Source: an uncultured Eubacteriales bacterium (GTDB lineage: Bacteria > Bacillota > Clostridia > Christensenellales > Christensenellaceae). From it: DNA of 64,000 nucleotides. Shown here piece by piece: positions 52,714-60,570 of this stretch. Positions within the stretch are counted from its first letter, which is position 1. Each line of letters opens with the position of its first letter. The stretch is taken from contig CAOKKG010000003.1 of NCBI GenBank assembly GCA_948468985.1, positions 1 to 64,000 of the forward strand. The letters run 5' to 3'. The translations under genes and the position numbers were made by a program. The notes under the pieces are model-generated. The model searched no databases. It was not told the origin of the DNA and was given only the letters and a program-made list of their open reading frames with translations.

Positions 52714-53577
52714 ATGCCGAACATCTATTCGCCCGCAGAGCTTTCCGCGCTTTTGCGTGCGCACAACCTTGCGCCCTTAAAAAGCCTGGGGCAGAACTTT
52801 CTCATCGACCAGAACATCGTTGAAAAAATCGCGGCCGCGGCGGTGGAGCCGGGCGGCAATGTGTTGGAGGTGGGCCCCGGCCCAGGGGCGCTCACCTTGC
52901 AGCTCGCACGGCGCGCAGGGCGGGTCGTCGCGGTGGAGATCGACCGCGGCATGCTGGGCGTGCTTCAGGAGACGCTCGCGGGGCAGGACCATGTGCAGGT
53001 GCTGCACATGGACTTTCTAAAAACCGACCTTGCCGAGATTGCCCGGGAATTCTTTGACGGGCAGCCCTTTGCGGTCGCGGGCAACCTGCCGTACTACATC
53101 ACGGCCAAGTGCCTCCTAAAGGTGCTGGAAAGCCCGGTGTTGCCCACGCGCTTTACGGCGATGGTGCAGCAGGAGGTCGCGGCGCGCCTGACCGCGCGGC
53201 CGGGCGACAAGAATTACGGCGCGATCACCGCCTCGGCGGCGTACTACGGCGGGGCGGAGGTGCTGTTTCCCGTGGGGCGGAGTTGCTTCCTGCCCGCGCC
53301 GGAGGTGGATTCCGCGATCGTGCAATTTCGCCCGCGCGTGTGCGTGGCGGCGGAACGCGGCGCGTATGCCAAGATGGTGCGCGGCCTGTTCGCCATGCGC
53401 CGCAAGACGATCGCCAACAATTTGAAGGCCTCTTTCGGCATCAAGGGAGAGGACGCGGCGCGCATCCTCTCTGCGGCGGGGGTAGAGGGCAGCCGCCGGG
53501 CGGAGACGCTCTCCCCCGCGGAATTCGGCCGCCTCGCGAACGCGGCCTTCGGCGGGGATGGGGCGGGAAATGCCTGA
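52714..53577 (+). CDS. rsmA: 16S rRNA dimethyladenosine transferase
   Basis: A 287-residue KsgA/RsmA methyltransferase. SLGQNFLIDQNIVEKI near residues 24-39, VLEVGPGPGALTLQL near 50-64 (SAM site), VVAVEIDRGML near 71-81, MDFLKTD near 98 and the catalytic AGNLPYYIT near 121-129 are complete. It dimethylates two adjacent adenines in helix 45 of 16S rRNA and checks small-subunit assembly. GGAGG precedes the ATG. A segment of this gene (53235-53362) is duplicated just after its stop. Confidence 0.95.
   Translation: MPNIYSPAELSALLRAHNLAPLKSLGQNFLIDQNIVEKIAAAAVEPGGNVLEVGPGPGALTLQLARRAGRVVAVEIDRGMLGVLQETLAGQDHVQVLHMDFLKTDLAEIAREFFDGQPFAVAGNLPYYITAKCLLKVLESPVLPTRFTAMVQQEVAARLTARPGDKNYGAITASAAYYGGAEVLFPVGRSCFLPAPEVDSAIVQFRPRVCVAAERGAYAKMVRGLFAMRRKTIANNLKASFGIKGEDAARILSAAGVEGSRRAETLSPAEFGRLANAAFGGDGAGNA
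53235..53362 (+). repeat. Direct repeat, copy 1 (inside rsmA)
   Basis: This 128-base segment of rsmA, encoding roughly residues 175-216, recurs at 53592-53719 with 126 identical bases. The differences are T/C at 53283 and C/T at 53319, both silent third positions in the rsmA frame. Confidence 0.95.
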
Positions 53578-53591
53578 CGCGCCGGGAAGCG

Positions 53592-53719
53592 GGCGGCGTA
53601 CTACGGCGGGGCGGAGGTGCTGTTTCCCGTGGGGCGGAGCTGCTTCCTGCCCGCGCCGGAGGTGGATTCCGCGATTGTGCAATTTCGCCCGCGCGTGTGC
53701 GTGGCGGCGGAACGCGGCG
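53592..53719 (+). pseudogene. Direct repeat, copy 2: partial rsmA duplicate
   Basis: A 128-base copy of the internal rsmA segment, 357 bases (119 codons) downstream and therefore in the same reading frame. It begins 14 bases after the rsmA stop, lacks both ends of the gene, and runs into unrelated codons after 53719. It cannot encode a working methyltransferase. It was probably created by a tandem duplication followed by loss of the flanking parts. Confidence 0.9.
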
Positions 53720-53797
53720 AAAAATGCCCGGCGGCCTGGGAAGGAACGGGGCGCCTTTTCCCTCAGACGGAAGGGCAGACGATTCACGAATATGAAA

Positions 53798-53828
53798 AAA
53801 GAGCGGAACCACGCAGGTTCCGCTCTTT
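53798..53828. terminator. Bidirectional terminator between rsmA and the M20 gene
   Basis: AAAGAGCGGAACC (53798-53810) and GGTTCCGCTCTTT (53816-53828) form a perfect 13-bp stem. The minus-strand T run (T6) is the stronger and ends the amidohydrolase gene. Confidence 0.92.
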
Positions 53829-53840
53829 GGTTGTTCACGC

Positions 53841-55196
53841 TTACTTCCAGGCGACCTCGGCCCGGCCGTCCTCCGCATATCGGATGGCCGTCTTGTGCAT
53901 CTCGAGCGCGTCGACCGCGGCGAAGTATTCCGCAAAGCTGGAAAACCGCAGTTTGGCATGCTCCTTCACGGCATAGGCGCGCCGCCCGCCGTCCTCCAAC
54001 AGCGCACACAAGAGCGCCAGTTGGAACTTGGCCGAGGCGACGACCGCCTTTTCCGGGTCGGCGATGCCGTAATCCGCCCCGTGGCCCTGCCCCTTGGCCC
54101 CCGCGACATACGGGTGCAGCGCGGGCAATACGCTTGCGATGTCGCCCATGTCCGTGCAGCCGGTGCCCCACCGCGTTTCGCGCACGACCTGGTCCTCGCC
54201 GAACAGTGCGGACGCAACCGAAAAGCCGAGCTCGGTGAGCTCCTCGTTCGGGTTGAGCGGGAAATACCCCATGAGGTCGGAGATCTCCACATTCGCGCCC
54301 ATCGCGAGCGCCGACGCCGCGAGCGCGCGGTTGACCTTTTCGTTGGCGGCGGAAATGCTGTCCAGGCTCGCCCCGCGCACATAGCTTTCCATCGTGACCG
54401 TTTCGGGGATGGCGTTTACGGCTGTGCCGCCCGAGGTCAGGATGGGGTGCACGCGGATATGGTCGTCGTCCACAAAGGTCTCGCGCAGCGCGTTAATGGC
54501 CGAGAGGCCGAGGTTCGCCGCGTACAGCGCATTGATGCCGTGCTCGGGCGCGCCGCCCGCGTGTGCGGACTTGCCGTGAAAAGTGATGTTCTTGGACAGG
54601 CATCCATTGGACCCGACCGGGAAGCCGATCATGCGGTCATAGGCCGCGGTATGCACCATGAACGCCGCGTCGATGTCATCCAGATACCCGCGGTAGAGGA
54701 ATTCCACCTTGCCGCCGAAGTATCGGATGACGCCCTGCTTGCGCAATTCCTCGCGGTATCCGAGCTCCAACAGCTCCTCCGCCGGGACGGCCAAAAAGCG
54801 CACTTTGCCGGACAGGTGTTTCGCGATTTCCGGGTCGCGCACCGCCGCCGCGATGCCAAGAAGCGCGGCGCATTGCGCGTGGTGCCCGCAGGCGTGGACA
54901 TAGCCGGTCTCGGGCGCGCTGTCCGGGTGGTTGGCGCAGATGAGGCTGTCCATCTCGCCAAAAATGGCGATATGCGGGCCGGGGCGGCCGGTGTCGAAGT
55001 CGGCATAGAACCCGGGGATGTTGCCGGCCATGACCGGGGCATAGCCGAGGTTTTCAAAAATTTCCTTCAAATATTTGTTGGCGTACCATTCGCGGTATCC
55101 CGTTTCGGGGTGCGCCCAAAGATCGCGCTCCGCCGCCAGCATGGTCTCGCGGTGCGGCAAAAGCGCCGCATCCAGATGGTTAAGAAAGTCGTACAT
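53841..55196 (-). CDS. M20-family amidohydrolase
   Basis: A 451-residue metalloenzyme of the M20D group (AbgB/amidohydrolase type). GYVHACGHHAQCAALLGIAAAV near residues 99-120 has the metal-binding Cys-x-His-His, VPAEELLELGYREEL near 137-151 the acidic ligands, HGKSAHAGGAPEHGINAL near 210-227 the lid-domain His, and GTGCTDMGDIASVLP near 345-359 the late part. Relatives hydrolyse N-acyl amino acids, indole-3-acetyl amides or p-aminobenzoyl-glutamate; the substrate here is open. The start at 55196 follows AAAGGAG; codons further upstream lack homology. Confidence 0.9.
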   Translation of the reverse strand: MYDFLNHLDAALLPHRETMLAAERDLWAHPETGYREWYANKYLKEIFENLGYAPVMAGNIPGFYADFDTGRPGPHIAIFGEMDSLICANHPDSAPETGYVHACGHHAQCAALLGIAAAVRDPEIAKHLSGKVRFLAVPAEELLELGYREELRKQGVIRYFGGKVEFLYRGYLDDIDAAFMVHTAAYDRMIGFPVGSNGCLSKNITFHGKSAHAGGAPEHGINALYAANLGLSAINALRETFVDDDHIRVHPILTSGGTAVNAIPETVTMESYVRGASLDSISAANEKVNRALAASALAMGANVEISDLMGYFPLNPNEELTELGFSVASALFGEDQVVRETRWGTGCTDMGDIASVLPALHPYVAGAKGQGHGADYGIADPEKAVVASAKFQLALLCALLEDGGRRAYAVKEHAKLRFSSFAEYFAAVDALEMHKTAIRYAEDGRAEVAWK

Positions 55197-55300
55197 GCAA
55201 AAGCTCCTTTCCAATTTCGCTTAGTATGCTTCCGTTTTCAGTCTATCATACGCACCCGCCCCTCGCAATGCCCGCATGGCAAAGAGTTCGCAAAAACGCA

Positions 55301-55329
55301 TTGCAATGCCCGCGATCCTGGGCTATACT
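55301..55329 (+). promoter_or_regulatory. Promoter of metK
   Basis: TTGCAA (55301-55306) and TATACT (55324-55329) are 17 bases apart. The leader is about 50 nt and carries a perfect 12-base palindrome, TTCAAATTTGAA (55355-55366). It is too short for a SAM-I riboswitch. Confidence 0.8.
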
Positions 55330-55386
55330 GTATATTGTACAGGAATGTCAAAATTTCAAATTTGAAGATAGAAACGAGGAACAAAG

Positions 55387-56556
55387 ATGCAAAGATTATT
55401 CACTTCCGAATCCGTGACGGAAGGACATCCGGATAAAATCTGCGACCAGATTTCCGACAGCGTGTTGGACGCGATCCTGGCGCAGGACAAGAAGGCGCGC
55501 GTCGCCTGCGATGTGGCGGTCAACACGGGTATCGTGCTCGTGATGGGCGAAATCACGACGAGCGGCTATGTGGACATGCAAAAAGTCGCGCGCGATACCA
55601 TCCGCCGCATCGGCTATGTCGGCGGCAGGACGGGGTTTGATGCGGACAACTGCGGTGTGCTCGTCTGCATCGACGGGCAGTCGCCCGACATCGCGCAGGG
55701 CGTGGACGACGCGCTTGAAAGCCGCGGACAGGGCGTGTTTGACATCGGCGCGGGCGACCAGGGCATGATGTTCGGCTATGCCTGCAACGAGACGGACACC
55801 CTCATGCCCTATGCCATCACAGCGGCGCACGACCTGACCCGCCGTCTGGCGTATGTGCGCAAGCAGGGCATTTTGGACTTCGTCCTGCCGGATGGCAAGG
55901 CGCAGGTCACGGTGGAATACGACGAGGCTTCCCGCCCGCGCCGCATCGACACGGTGGTCGTGTCGTCGCAGCATGTGGAGGAGGTCTCCTATGCCGACCT
56001 CAAGGAAGGCATCTATGAAGAGGTCATAAAAAAAACGCTCGACCCCACCATGCTGGACCGGGACACGAAAATTCTCATCAACCCGACGGGGCGGTTCGTC
56101 GTGGGCGGCCCCAAGGGCGATTCCGGCCTCACGGGCAGAAAGATCATCGTCGACTCCTACGGCGGCTACGGCCGGCACGGCGGCGGCGCGTTCTCGGGCA
56201 AGGACCCGACAAAGGTGGACCGCAGCGCGGCCTATGCGGCGCGGCATGTGGCCAAGAACATCGTGGCGGCGGGCCTCGCGGACAAGTGCGAGATCGAGCT
56301 CGCCTACGCGATTGGCGTGGCGCACCCGGTGAGCGTGTTTGCCGAGACCTTCGGCACCGGCAAGGTGTCCGACGAACGGTTGGCGGAGATCATCCGCAAG
56401 CATTTTGACCTGCGCCCCGCGGGGATCATCGACCGCCTGCACCTGCGCGACATCTCCTATGCGCCGGTGGCGGCCTATGGGCATTTCGGCCGCCGCGACC
56501 TCGACCTGCCGTGGGAAAAGCTCGACCTGGTGGACGCGCTGAAAGAGGAACTTTAA
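55387..56556 (+). CDS. metK: S-adenosylmethionine synthase
   Basis: A 389-residue enzyme of normal length. [20 protein letters not shown] near residues 5-24, the [12 protein letters not shown] hexapeptide region near 117-128, the flexible-loop and [21 protein letters not shown] region near 240-260 and [19 protein letters not shown] near 264-282 are all intact. It forms SAM from methionine and ATP. recD2 starts one base after the stop, so the two genes form a transcript. Confidence 0.97.
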   Translation: MQRLFTSESVTEGHPDKICDQISDSVLDAILAQDKKARVACDVAVNTGIVLVMGEITTSGYVDMQKVARDTIRRIGYVGGRTGFDADNCGVLVCIDGQSPDIAQGVDDALESRGQGVFDIGAGDQGMMFGYACNETDTLMPYAITAAHDLTRRLAYVRKQGILDFVLPDGKAQVTVEYDEASRPRRIDTVVVSSQHVEEVSYADLKEGIYEEVIKKTLDPTMLDRDTKILINPTGRFVVGGPKGDSGLTGRKIIVDSYGGYGRHGGGAFSGKDPTKVDRSAAYAARHVAKNIVAAGLADKCEIELAYAIGVAHPVSVFAETFGTGKVSDERLAEIIRKHFDLRPAGIIDRLHLRDISYAPVAAYGHFGRRDLDLPWEKLDLVDALKEEL

Positions 56557-56557
56557 T

Positions 56558-58846
56558 TTGTCATACATCGAGGGCACCGTTGCCGACATCATCTATCGCA
56601 ATGAACAGAATTCCTATACCGTGCTGGAATTGGAGGCGGAGGGCAACCTGATCGTCTGTGTCGGCAGCATCCCCCTCGTGCAGCCGGGGGAATATGTCCG
56701 GTTCTATGGCGGATACACGACGCACAAGACCTATGGCCGGCAGTTCAAGGTGACGGGCATGGAGTCTCGCATGCCCGAGAGCGACGAGAGCATCCGCCTG
56801 TTTTTGGCGGGCGGGCTCATCAAGGGCGTGGGCGAGGTGACGGCGGGGCGCATCGTCGACCGCTTTCACGCAGAGACCTTCGCCGTCATCGAAAACGACC
56901 CCGACCGGCTGGCCGAGGTGCACGGGATCAGTTTGAAACAGGCGCGCAGGATCCACGAGCAATTCATGGACATGCAGACGGTGCGCGGCATCGTCATGCA
57001 GCTGCAAAGCATGGGGCTCAGCATCAAAGAGGCGATGGCCGCCTATGAGGCGTACGGCAGCAGTGCGCCTTTTTTGATAGAGAAAAACCCATACCGATTG
57101 ATGGACGATGTGCGCGGCATTGGCTTTGCCAAGGCGGATCGCATCGCCGAGACGCTGGGCGCGGAAAAATACGGCGATCTGCGCACGCAGAGCGCCATCC
57201 GCCATGTGTTAAAACAGAGCATGCTCTCCGGCCACACCTGCCTGCCCGAGGGGCTGCTGCTCCGCCGGGCGGAGGAATTTTTGCAGGTCGAGCCGGCCGA
57301 GGCCGAGGAGGCCCTAAAAGCCCTCATCGCGTCCGGCTATGTGGCGGAAAACAGCTATAATTCCGTGCGCGCCGTGGCGGATAGTCAGGCGTACCTCGCG
57401 GAGGGCTATATCGCCTATAAGCTCGTGGCGCTCTCGCGCACCGTCCCGCGGCGGGAGGTGCCGGCGGAGGTCGTGGACCGCGTGCTTGCGGCGGAGGAAA
57501 TGCTGTCCGAAAAGCAGCGCGAGGCAGTGCGCATGGCGGTGGAAAGCCCGGTGTCCGTCATCACGGGCGGCCCGGGCACGGGCAAGACGACGATCCTGAA
57601 CCAGGTGCTCAAGATCTTTGAACAGAGCGGCGTGGTGGCGCTCCTGGCGGCGCCGACGGGGCGCGCGGCCAAGCGCATGGAGGGGGCGACCGGGCGGCAG
57701 GCCAAGACCATCCACCGCCTACTCGAATACGGCGCAAACCCGGACGACGAGGACGCGGCGGACTTCAGCCGCTTCGGCCGGGACGAGGATCACCCACTGG
57801 AGGCGGACGCAGTTCTGGTGGACGAGTCCTCCATGATCGACATCTTTTTGATGCGCAGCCTGCTTGCGGCGGTGGAGGAAGGGACGCGCGTCCTGTTTTT
57901 GGGCGATGCGGATCAGCTCCCCTCTGTCGGCCCGGGCAATGTGCTAAAGGACATCCTGACGAGCAAGGCCGTGCCCGCGACCGTACTCGAGGAGGTCTTT
58001 CGCGCAGGCGGTAACCTCGTGCTCAACGCGCACAAGGTCAATCTGGGCGAACAGATCGACCTGTTTTCCGCGGGGGACTTTGTGTTCCTCCCGGCGGCGA
58101 GCGCGGACGACACCTTGGCGCAGACGCTTTCGCAATACATGCGGCGCATCGAGGCAGGCGACAGCATCGAGGAGGTGCAGGTCATCTGCCCGGTCAAGAA
58201 GGGCACGATCGGCGTGTACCGCATCAATGCCGAGATCCGCGAACGCGTCAACCCGCGCCGCGTGGACAAGCGCGAAGCTACCTTTGGCGAGACGCTGTTC
58301 CGTGAAGGCGACAAGGTCATGCAGATTGTGAATAATTACACCAAGACCTGGCACATCGACGGCGCGTCGCCCGTTTTGACGCGCGGCGAGGGCGTTTACA
58401 ACGGCGACATGGGGCGCATCGCGCGCATTTCGCCGGAGGAACGCACGCTGCACATCCTGTTCGATGGCGAACGCATCGCGGAATACGATTTTGAGGAGCT
58501 TTCGCAGCTTGAGCACGCCTATGCCGTCACCGTGCATAAGAGCCAGGGCAGCGAGTTCGAGACGGTGCTGTTGCCGCTGTACTATGGCCGGAGCGATTTT
58601 TTGACGCGCAATCTGTTCTATACGGCCATGACGCGCGCCCGGAAGAAGCTCCTCCTTTTGGGGCGCGAGGCGACGGTGCGGCACATGATCCGTAACGCAA
58701 AGATCTCGCAGCGCTATACCGCGCTCGACCACGAGATCAAGAAGGAACTGGAATTCGCGGAGAACGCGGGTGTGCGGCCGCTCTTTTCGCGCGAACCGGC
58801 GGACCGGGACGATCTACTCGACCTCTTCCCCGAAGAGGAACCGTGA
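56558..58846 (+). CDS. recD2: RecD2-type ATP-dependent DNA helicase
   Basis: A 762-residue SF1B helicase not associated with RecBC. The N-terminal OB-like and helix-hairpin-helix regions (IKGVGEVTAGRIVDRF, DDVRGIGFAKADRIA) precede Walker A TGGPGTGKTT near residue 335, Walker B VLVDESSMID near 418, and motif VI region AYAVTVHKSQGSEFETVLLP near 650-669. It moves 5' to 3' and acts in mismatch and recombination repair. The start is TTG with AAAGAGG before it, one base after the metK stop. comFC follows 10 bases after the stop. Confidence 0.94.
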   Translation: MSYIEGTVADIIYRNEQNSYTVLELEAEGNLIVCVGSIPLVQPGEYVRFYGGYTTHKTYGRQFKVTGMESRMPESDESIRLFLAGGLIKGVGEVTAGRIVDRFHAETFAVIENDPDRLAEVHGISLKQARRIHEQFMDMQTVRGIVMQLQSMGLSIKEAMAAYEAYGSSAPFLIEKNPYRLMDDVRGIGFAKADRIAETLGAEKYGDLRTQSAIRHVLKQSMLSGHTCLPEGLLLRRAEEFLQVEPAEAEEALKALIASGYVAENSYNSVRAVADSQAYLAEGYIAYKLVALSRTVPRREVPAEVVDRVLAAEEMLSEKQREAVRMAVESPVSVITGGPGTGKTTILNQVLKIFEQSGVVALLAAPTGRAAKRMEGATGRQAKTIHRLLEYGANPDDEDAADFSRFGRDEDHPLEADAVLVDESSMIDIFLMRSLLAAVEEGTRVLFLGDADQLPSVGPGNVLKDILTSKAVPATVLEEVFRAGGNLVLNAHKVNLGEQIDLFSAGDFVFLPAASADDTLAQTLSQYMRRIEAGDSIEEVQVICPVKKGTIGVYRINAEIRERVNPRRVDKREATFGETLFREGDKVMQIVNNYTKTWHIDGASPVLTRGEGVYNGDMGRIARISPEERTLHILFDGERIAEYDFEELSQLEHAYAVTVHKSQGSEFETVLLPLYYGRSDFLTRNLFYTAMTRARKKLLLLGREATVRHMIRNAKISQRYTALDHEIKKELEFAENAGVRPLFSREPADRDDLLDLFPEEEP

Positions 58847-58856
58847 GGAGGGCGCC

Positions 58857-59513
58857 ATGTCTATCCTGTTTCCTAACATCCCTTCCTGCGTGTACTGTAG
58901 TAGGGAGCTCCCGCGGGGCGAGGTCTGCCCGGCGTGCCGGCGGAAGCTCGCGCCGCTCGCCCTGTTCGGCCGGGCGGCCTATCCGTTTGCCTGCTGCGGC
59001 GCGTATCGCTATGGCGAGGCGATCCGGCGGCTCGTCTGGCGCTATAAGTTCGAAGGTGCCCGTTGGCTGTACGCCTACCTTGCGGACGAGATGCTGCACG
59101 CCCTTTTGGACGAGGCGTTCGACCTCGTATGCTTCGTGCCGCTGCATCCCCGCCGTCTGGCGTGGCGCGGGTTTAACCAGTCGCAATTGCTTGCGGAGCG
59201 CATCGCGGCAAGGCGGGGATGCCCGTGCATTCCGGCGCTCGTGCGCATCCGCAACACGCATGCACAGGCCAAGCTCCCGCACGACGAACGCGCGGCCAAT
59301 GTCGCGGGTGCGTTTGCCCTGCGGCCGGGTGCAGCGGAAGTCCTGTCCGGCCGGCGGGTGTTGTTGGTGGACGATGTGGTGACAACGGGCGCGACGATTG
59401 GCGGATGCCGCGAACAATTGCGCGCCGCCGGGGCAGAGGTGCTGTGCGCGGCCTTCACCGTGACGGCCGGGGGCGGGGATTCCCCGTTGCGTTTCGGCAA
59501 AAATTCGGTATAA
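58857..59513 (+). CDS. comFC: ComF-family phosphoribosyltransferase-like protein
   Basis: A 218-residue ComFC protein. An N-terminal four-cysteine zinc finger (CVYC...CPAC, residues 11-29) is followed by a phosphoribosyltransferase fold with VPLHPRRLAWRGFNQSQLLA near 95-114 and the PRPP loop VLLVDDVVTTGAT near 169-181. ComFC is needed for DNA uptake in competent Bacillus and may act in single-strand DNA handling; whether this organism is competent is unknown. The ATG at 58857 follows GAGGAGG. Its stop codon lies inside the -10 box of the noncoding RNA that follows. Confidence 0.93.
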   Translation: MSILFPNIPSCVYCSRELPRGEVCPACRRKLAPLALFGRAAYPFACCGAYRYGEAIRRLVWRYKFEGARWLYAYLADEMLHALLDEAFDLVCFVPLHPRRLAWRGFNQSQLLAERIAARRGCPCIPALVRIRNTHAQAKLPHDERAANVAGAFALRPGAAEVLSGRRVLLVDDVVTTGATIGGCREQLRAAGAEVLCAAFTVTAGGGDSPLRFGKNSV

Positions 59514-59514
59514 T
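59487..59514 (+). promoter_or_regulatory. Promoter of the raiA-motif RNA
   Basis: A perfect TATAAT at 59509-59514 has TTGCGT at 59487-59492, 16 bases upstream. The TAA stop of comFC (59511-59513) is contained in the -10 element. Transcription would begin near 59521. Confidence 0.8.
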
Positions 59515-59520
59515 AAAAAT

Positions 59521-59744
59521 AGAGACCTTTTTCCAAGTCTGTGGTTGCAAGTCGAGGCCAGACGCAGGCAAAGCGATCCACATAATCCGGGAAAATCCCG
59601 GGGAGCATGGTGCGTTTTAGATGTAAGTCCGTCCGGGCATGCCCGAGAGGAGCAGTAGTGGGGAGGCAGCGTGCCTTAGGAGCGAACCTTCCAGGCGGCG
59701 AGTGTGGGGGCAAAGACCAGGTCAGTTGGAGGGGGTCTTTTTTT
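59521..59744 (+). ncRNA. raiA-motif noncoding RNA
   Basis: About 224 nt between comFC and hpf/raiA, with its own promoter and its own terminator and no supported ORF. The sequence is rich in potential helices, for example TCCGGGAAAATCCCGG near 59587-59603 and CCGGGCATGCCCGAG near 59632. It ends in AAAGACC (59712-59718) pairing with GGTCTTT (59734-59740) followed by T7; AGAGACC at the 5' end could pair with the same GGTCTTT. Length, structure and the comFC-RNA-raiA order match the raiA motif, an abundant RNA of Firmicutes and Actinobacteria reported to affect sporulation and aggregation. I cannot run a covariance model; 6S RNA is the main alternative. Confidence 0.85.
59712..59744 (+). terminator. 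Terminator of the raiA-motif RNA
   Basis: AAAGACC and GGTCTTT close a hairpin that contains GTCAGTTGGAGG in its loop, followed by T7. It separates the RNA from the hpf gene. Confidence 0.85.
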
Positions 59745-59786
59745 GCGCCTTTTTTTGTGAATTTTTCGCGAAATCCGCCGCGCGGA

Positions 59787-59816
59787 CAAGGAATTTCTGC
59801 CTTCGCCGTGGAATAT
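59787..59816 (+). promoter_or_regulatory. Sigma-H-like promoter of hpf
   Basis: CAAGGAATT (59787-59795) and GTGGAATAT (59808-59816) are 12 bases apart. They match the Bacillus sigma-H pattern (R-N-AGGAWWW, 11-12 bases, R-NN-GAATWW) at 17 of 18 positions scored. Sigma-H drives entry into stationary phase and sporulation, and B. subtilis hpf (yvyD) is sigma-H controlled. Confidence 0.6.
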
Positions 59817-59870
59817 TTATATAAGATAGGCGGCAGGGTCCGCCAAGCAAGGCAAAAGGAGGACGAGAAT

Positions 59871-60410
59871 ATGTTGCTTCGCATCAACGGCAAAGGGATG
59901 TCGGTTTCCGCATATACGGAAAGGATCGCCCGCAAAAAGGCGCAGAAGCTGGAACGCTATTTCCGGGAGGATGCCGAGGTCACCCTGTTACTTTCCCGTG
60001 AAAAGGATCGGCATATCGCCGAAGTGACCGTCCCATTTTATGAAGGCCGGCTGCTGCGGGCAGAGGAAGTGGGCGACGACGCCTACTCTGCGATTGACGG
60101 CGCACTCCGCAAGCTGGAGCGGCAGATCCGTCGACATCGTACACGCCTCACAAAGGATTTGCACGACACGCTGGAGATGGACGAGAACCCCATCTATGAG
60201 GACGAACCGCTTCTGGACGAGGGCGAGCCCAAGCTCGTCAAGAGCAAGCACTTCGCCTTAAAGCCGATGTATCTTGAGGAGGCGGAATTGCAGATGGAGC
60301 TTTTGGGCCATTCCTTCTTTGTGTTCCTCTCGGCCGAGACAGGGATGGTGCAGGTACTCTACCGTCGCCGCGATGGGGACTATGGCCTTTTGGAACCGGA
60401 ATACGAATAA
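59871..60410 (+). CDS. hpf: Long-form ribosome hibernation promoting factor
   Basis: A 179-residue protein of the long HPF type (also called RaiA/YfiA family). Residues 1-100 form the ribosome-binding domain (LRINGKGMSVSAYTERIARKKAQKLERYF; ALRKLERQIRRHRTRL near 78-93). An acidic linker follows, and the C-terminal domain (KSKHFALKPMYLEEAELQMELLGHSFFVF, near 124-152) allows dimerisation of 70S ribosomes into 100S particles. It stores ribosomes in stationary phase. AAAGGAGG precedes the ATG. It follows the raiA-motif RNA and has a sigma-H-like promoter. Confidence 0.95.
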   Translation: MLLRINGKGMSVSAYTERIARKKAQKLERYFREDAEVTLLLSREKDRHIAEVTVPFYEGRLLRAEEVGDDAYSAIDGALRKLERQIRRHRTRLTKDLHDTLEMDENPIYEDEPLLDEGEPKLVKSKHFALKPMYLEEAELQMELLGHSFFVFLSAETGMVQVLYRRRDGDYGLLEPEYE

Positions 60411-60421
60411 GAAAACCCTCT

Positions 60422-60446
60422 GGGGCGCTGCGGCGTCCCTTTTTAT
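60422..60446 (+). terminator. Terminator of hpf
   Basis: GGGGCGC (60422-60428) and GCGTCCC (60433-60439) form the stem, followed by TTTTTATTT. Confidence 0.82.
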
Positions 60447-60509
60447 TTCCCGGGCTTTTGCGCGGGTGAAATTTTTACAAAGCCGCCATACTTGCGCGCC
60501 CCGGCCGCG

Positions 60510-60538
60510 TTGAATCGCCGCCCGAAAGATGCTACAAT
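60510..60538 (+). promoter_or_regulatory. Promoter of secA
   Basis: TTGAAT (60510-60515) and TACAAT (60533-60538) are 17 bases apart, with a TGC extended -10. Confidence 0.8.
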
Positions 60539-60570
60539 AAAACACATAAGCAGCAAGGAAAGAGGAACTT

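Noticed and set aside
59521-59744. 6S RNA (ssrS) as identity of the intergenic RNA
   Set aside because: Length and terminator would fit, but I cannot see the long open-bubble rod of 6S RNA, and the position between comFC and hpf is the established raiA-motif context. Kept only as the alternative.
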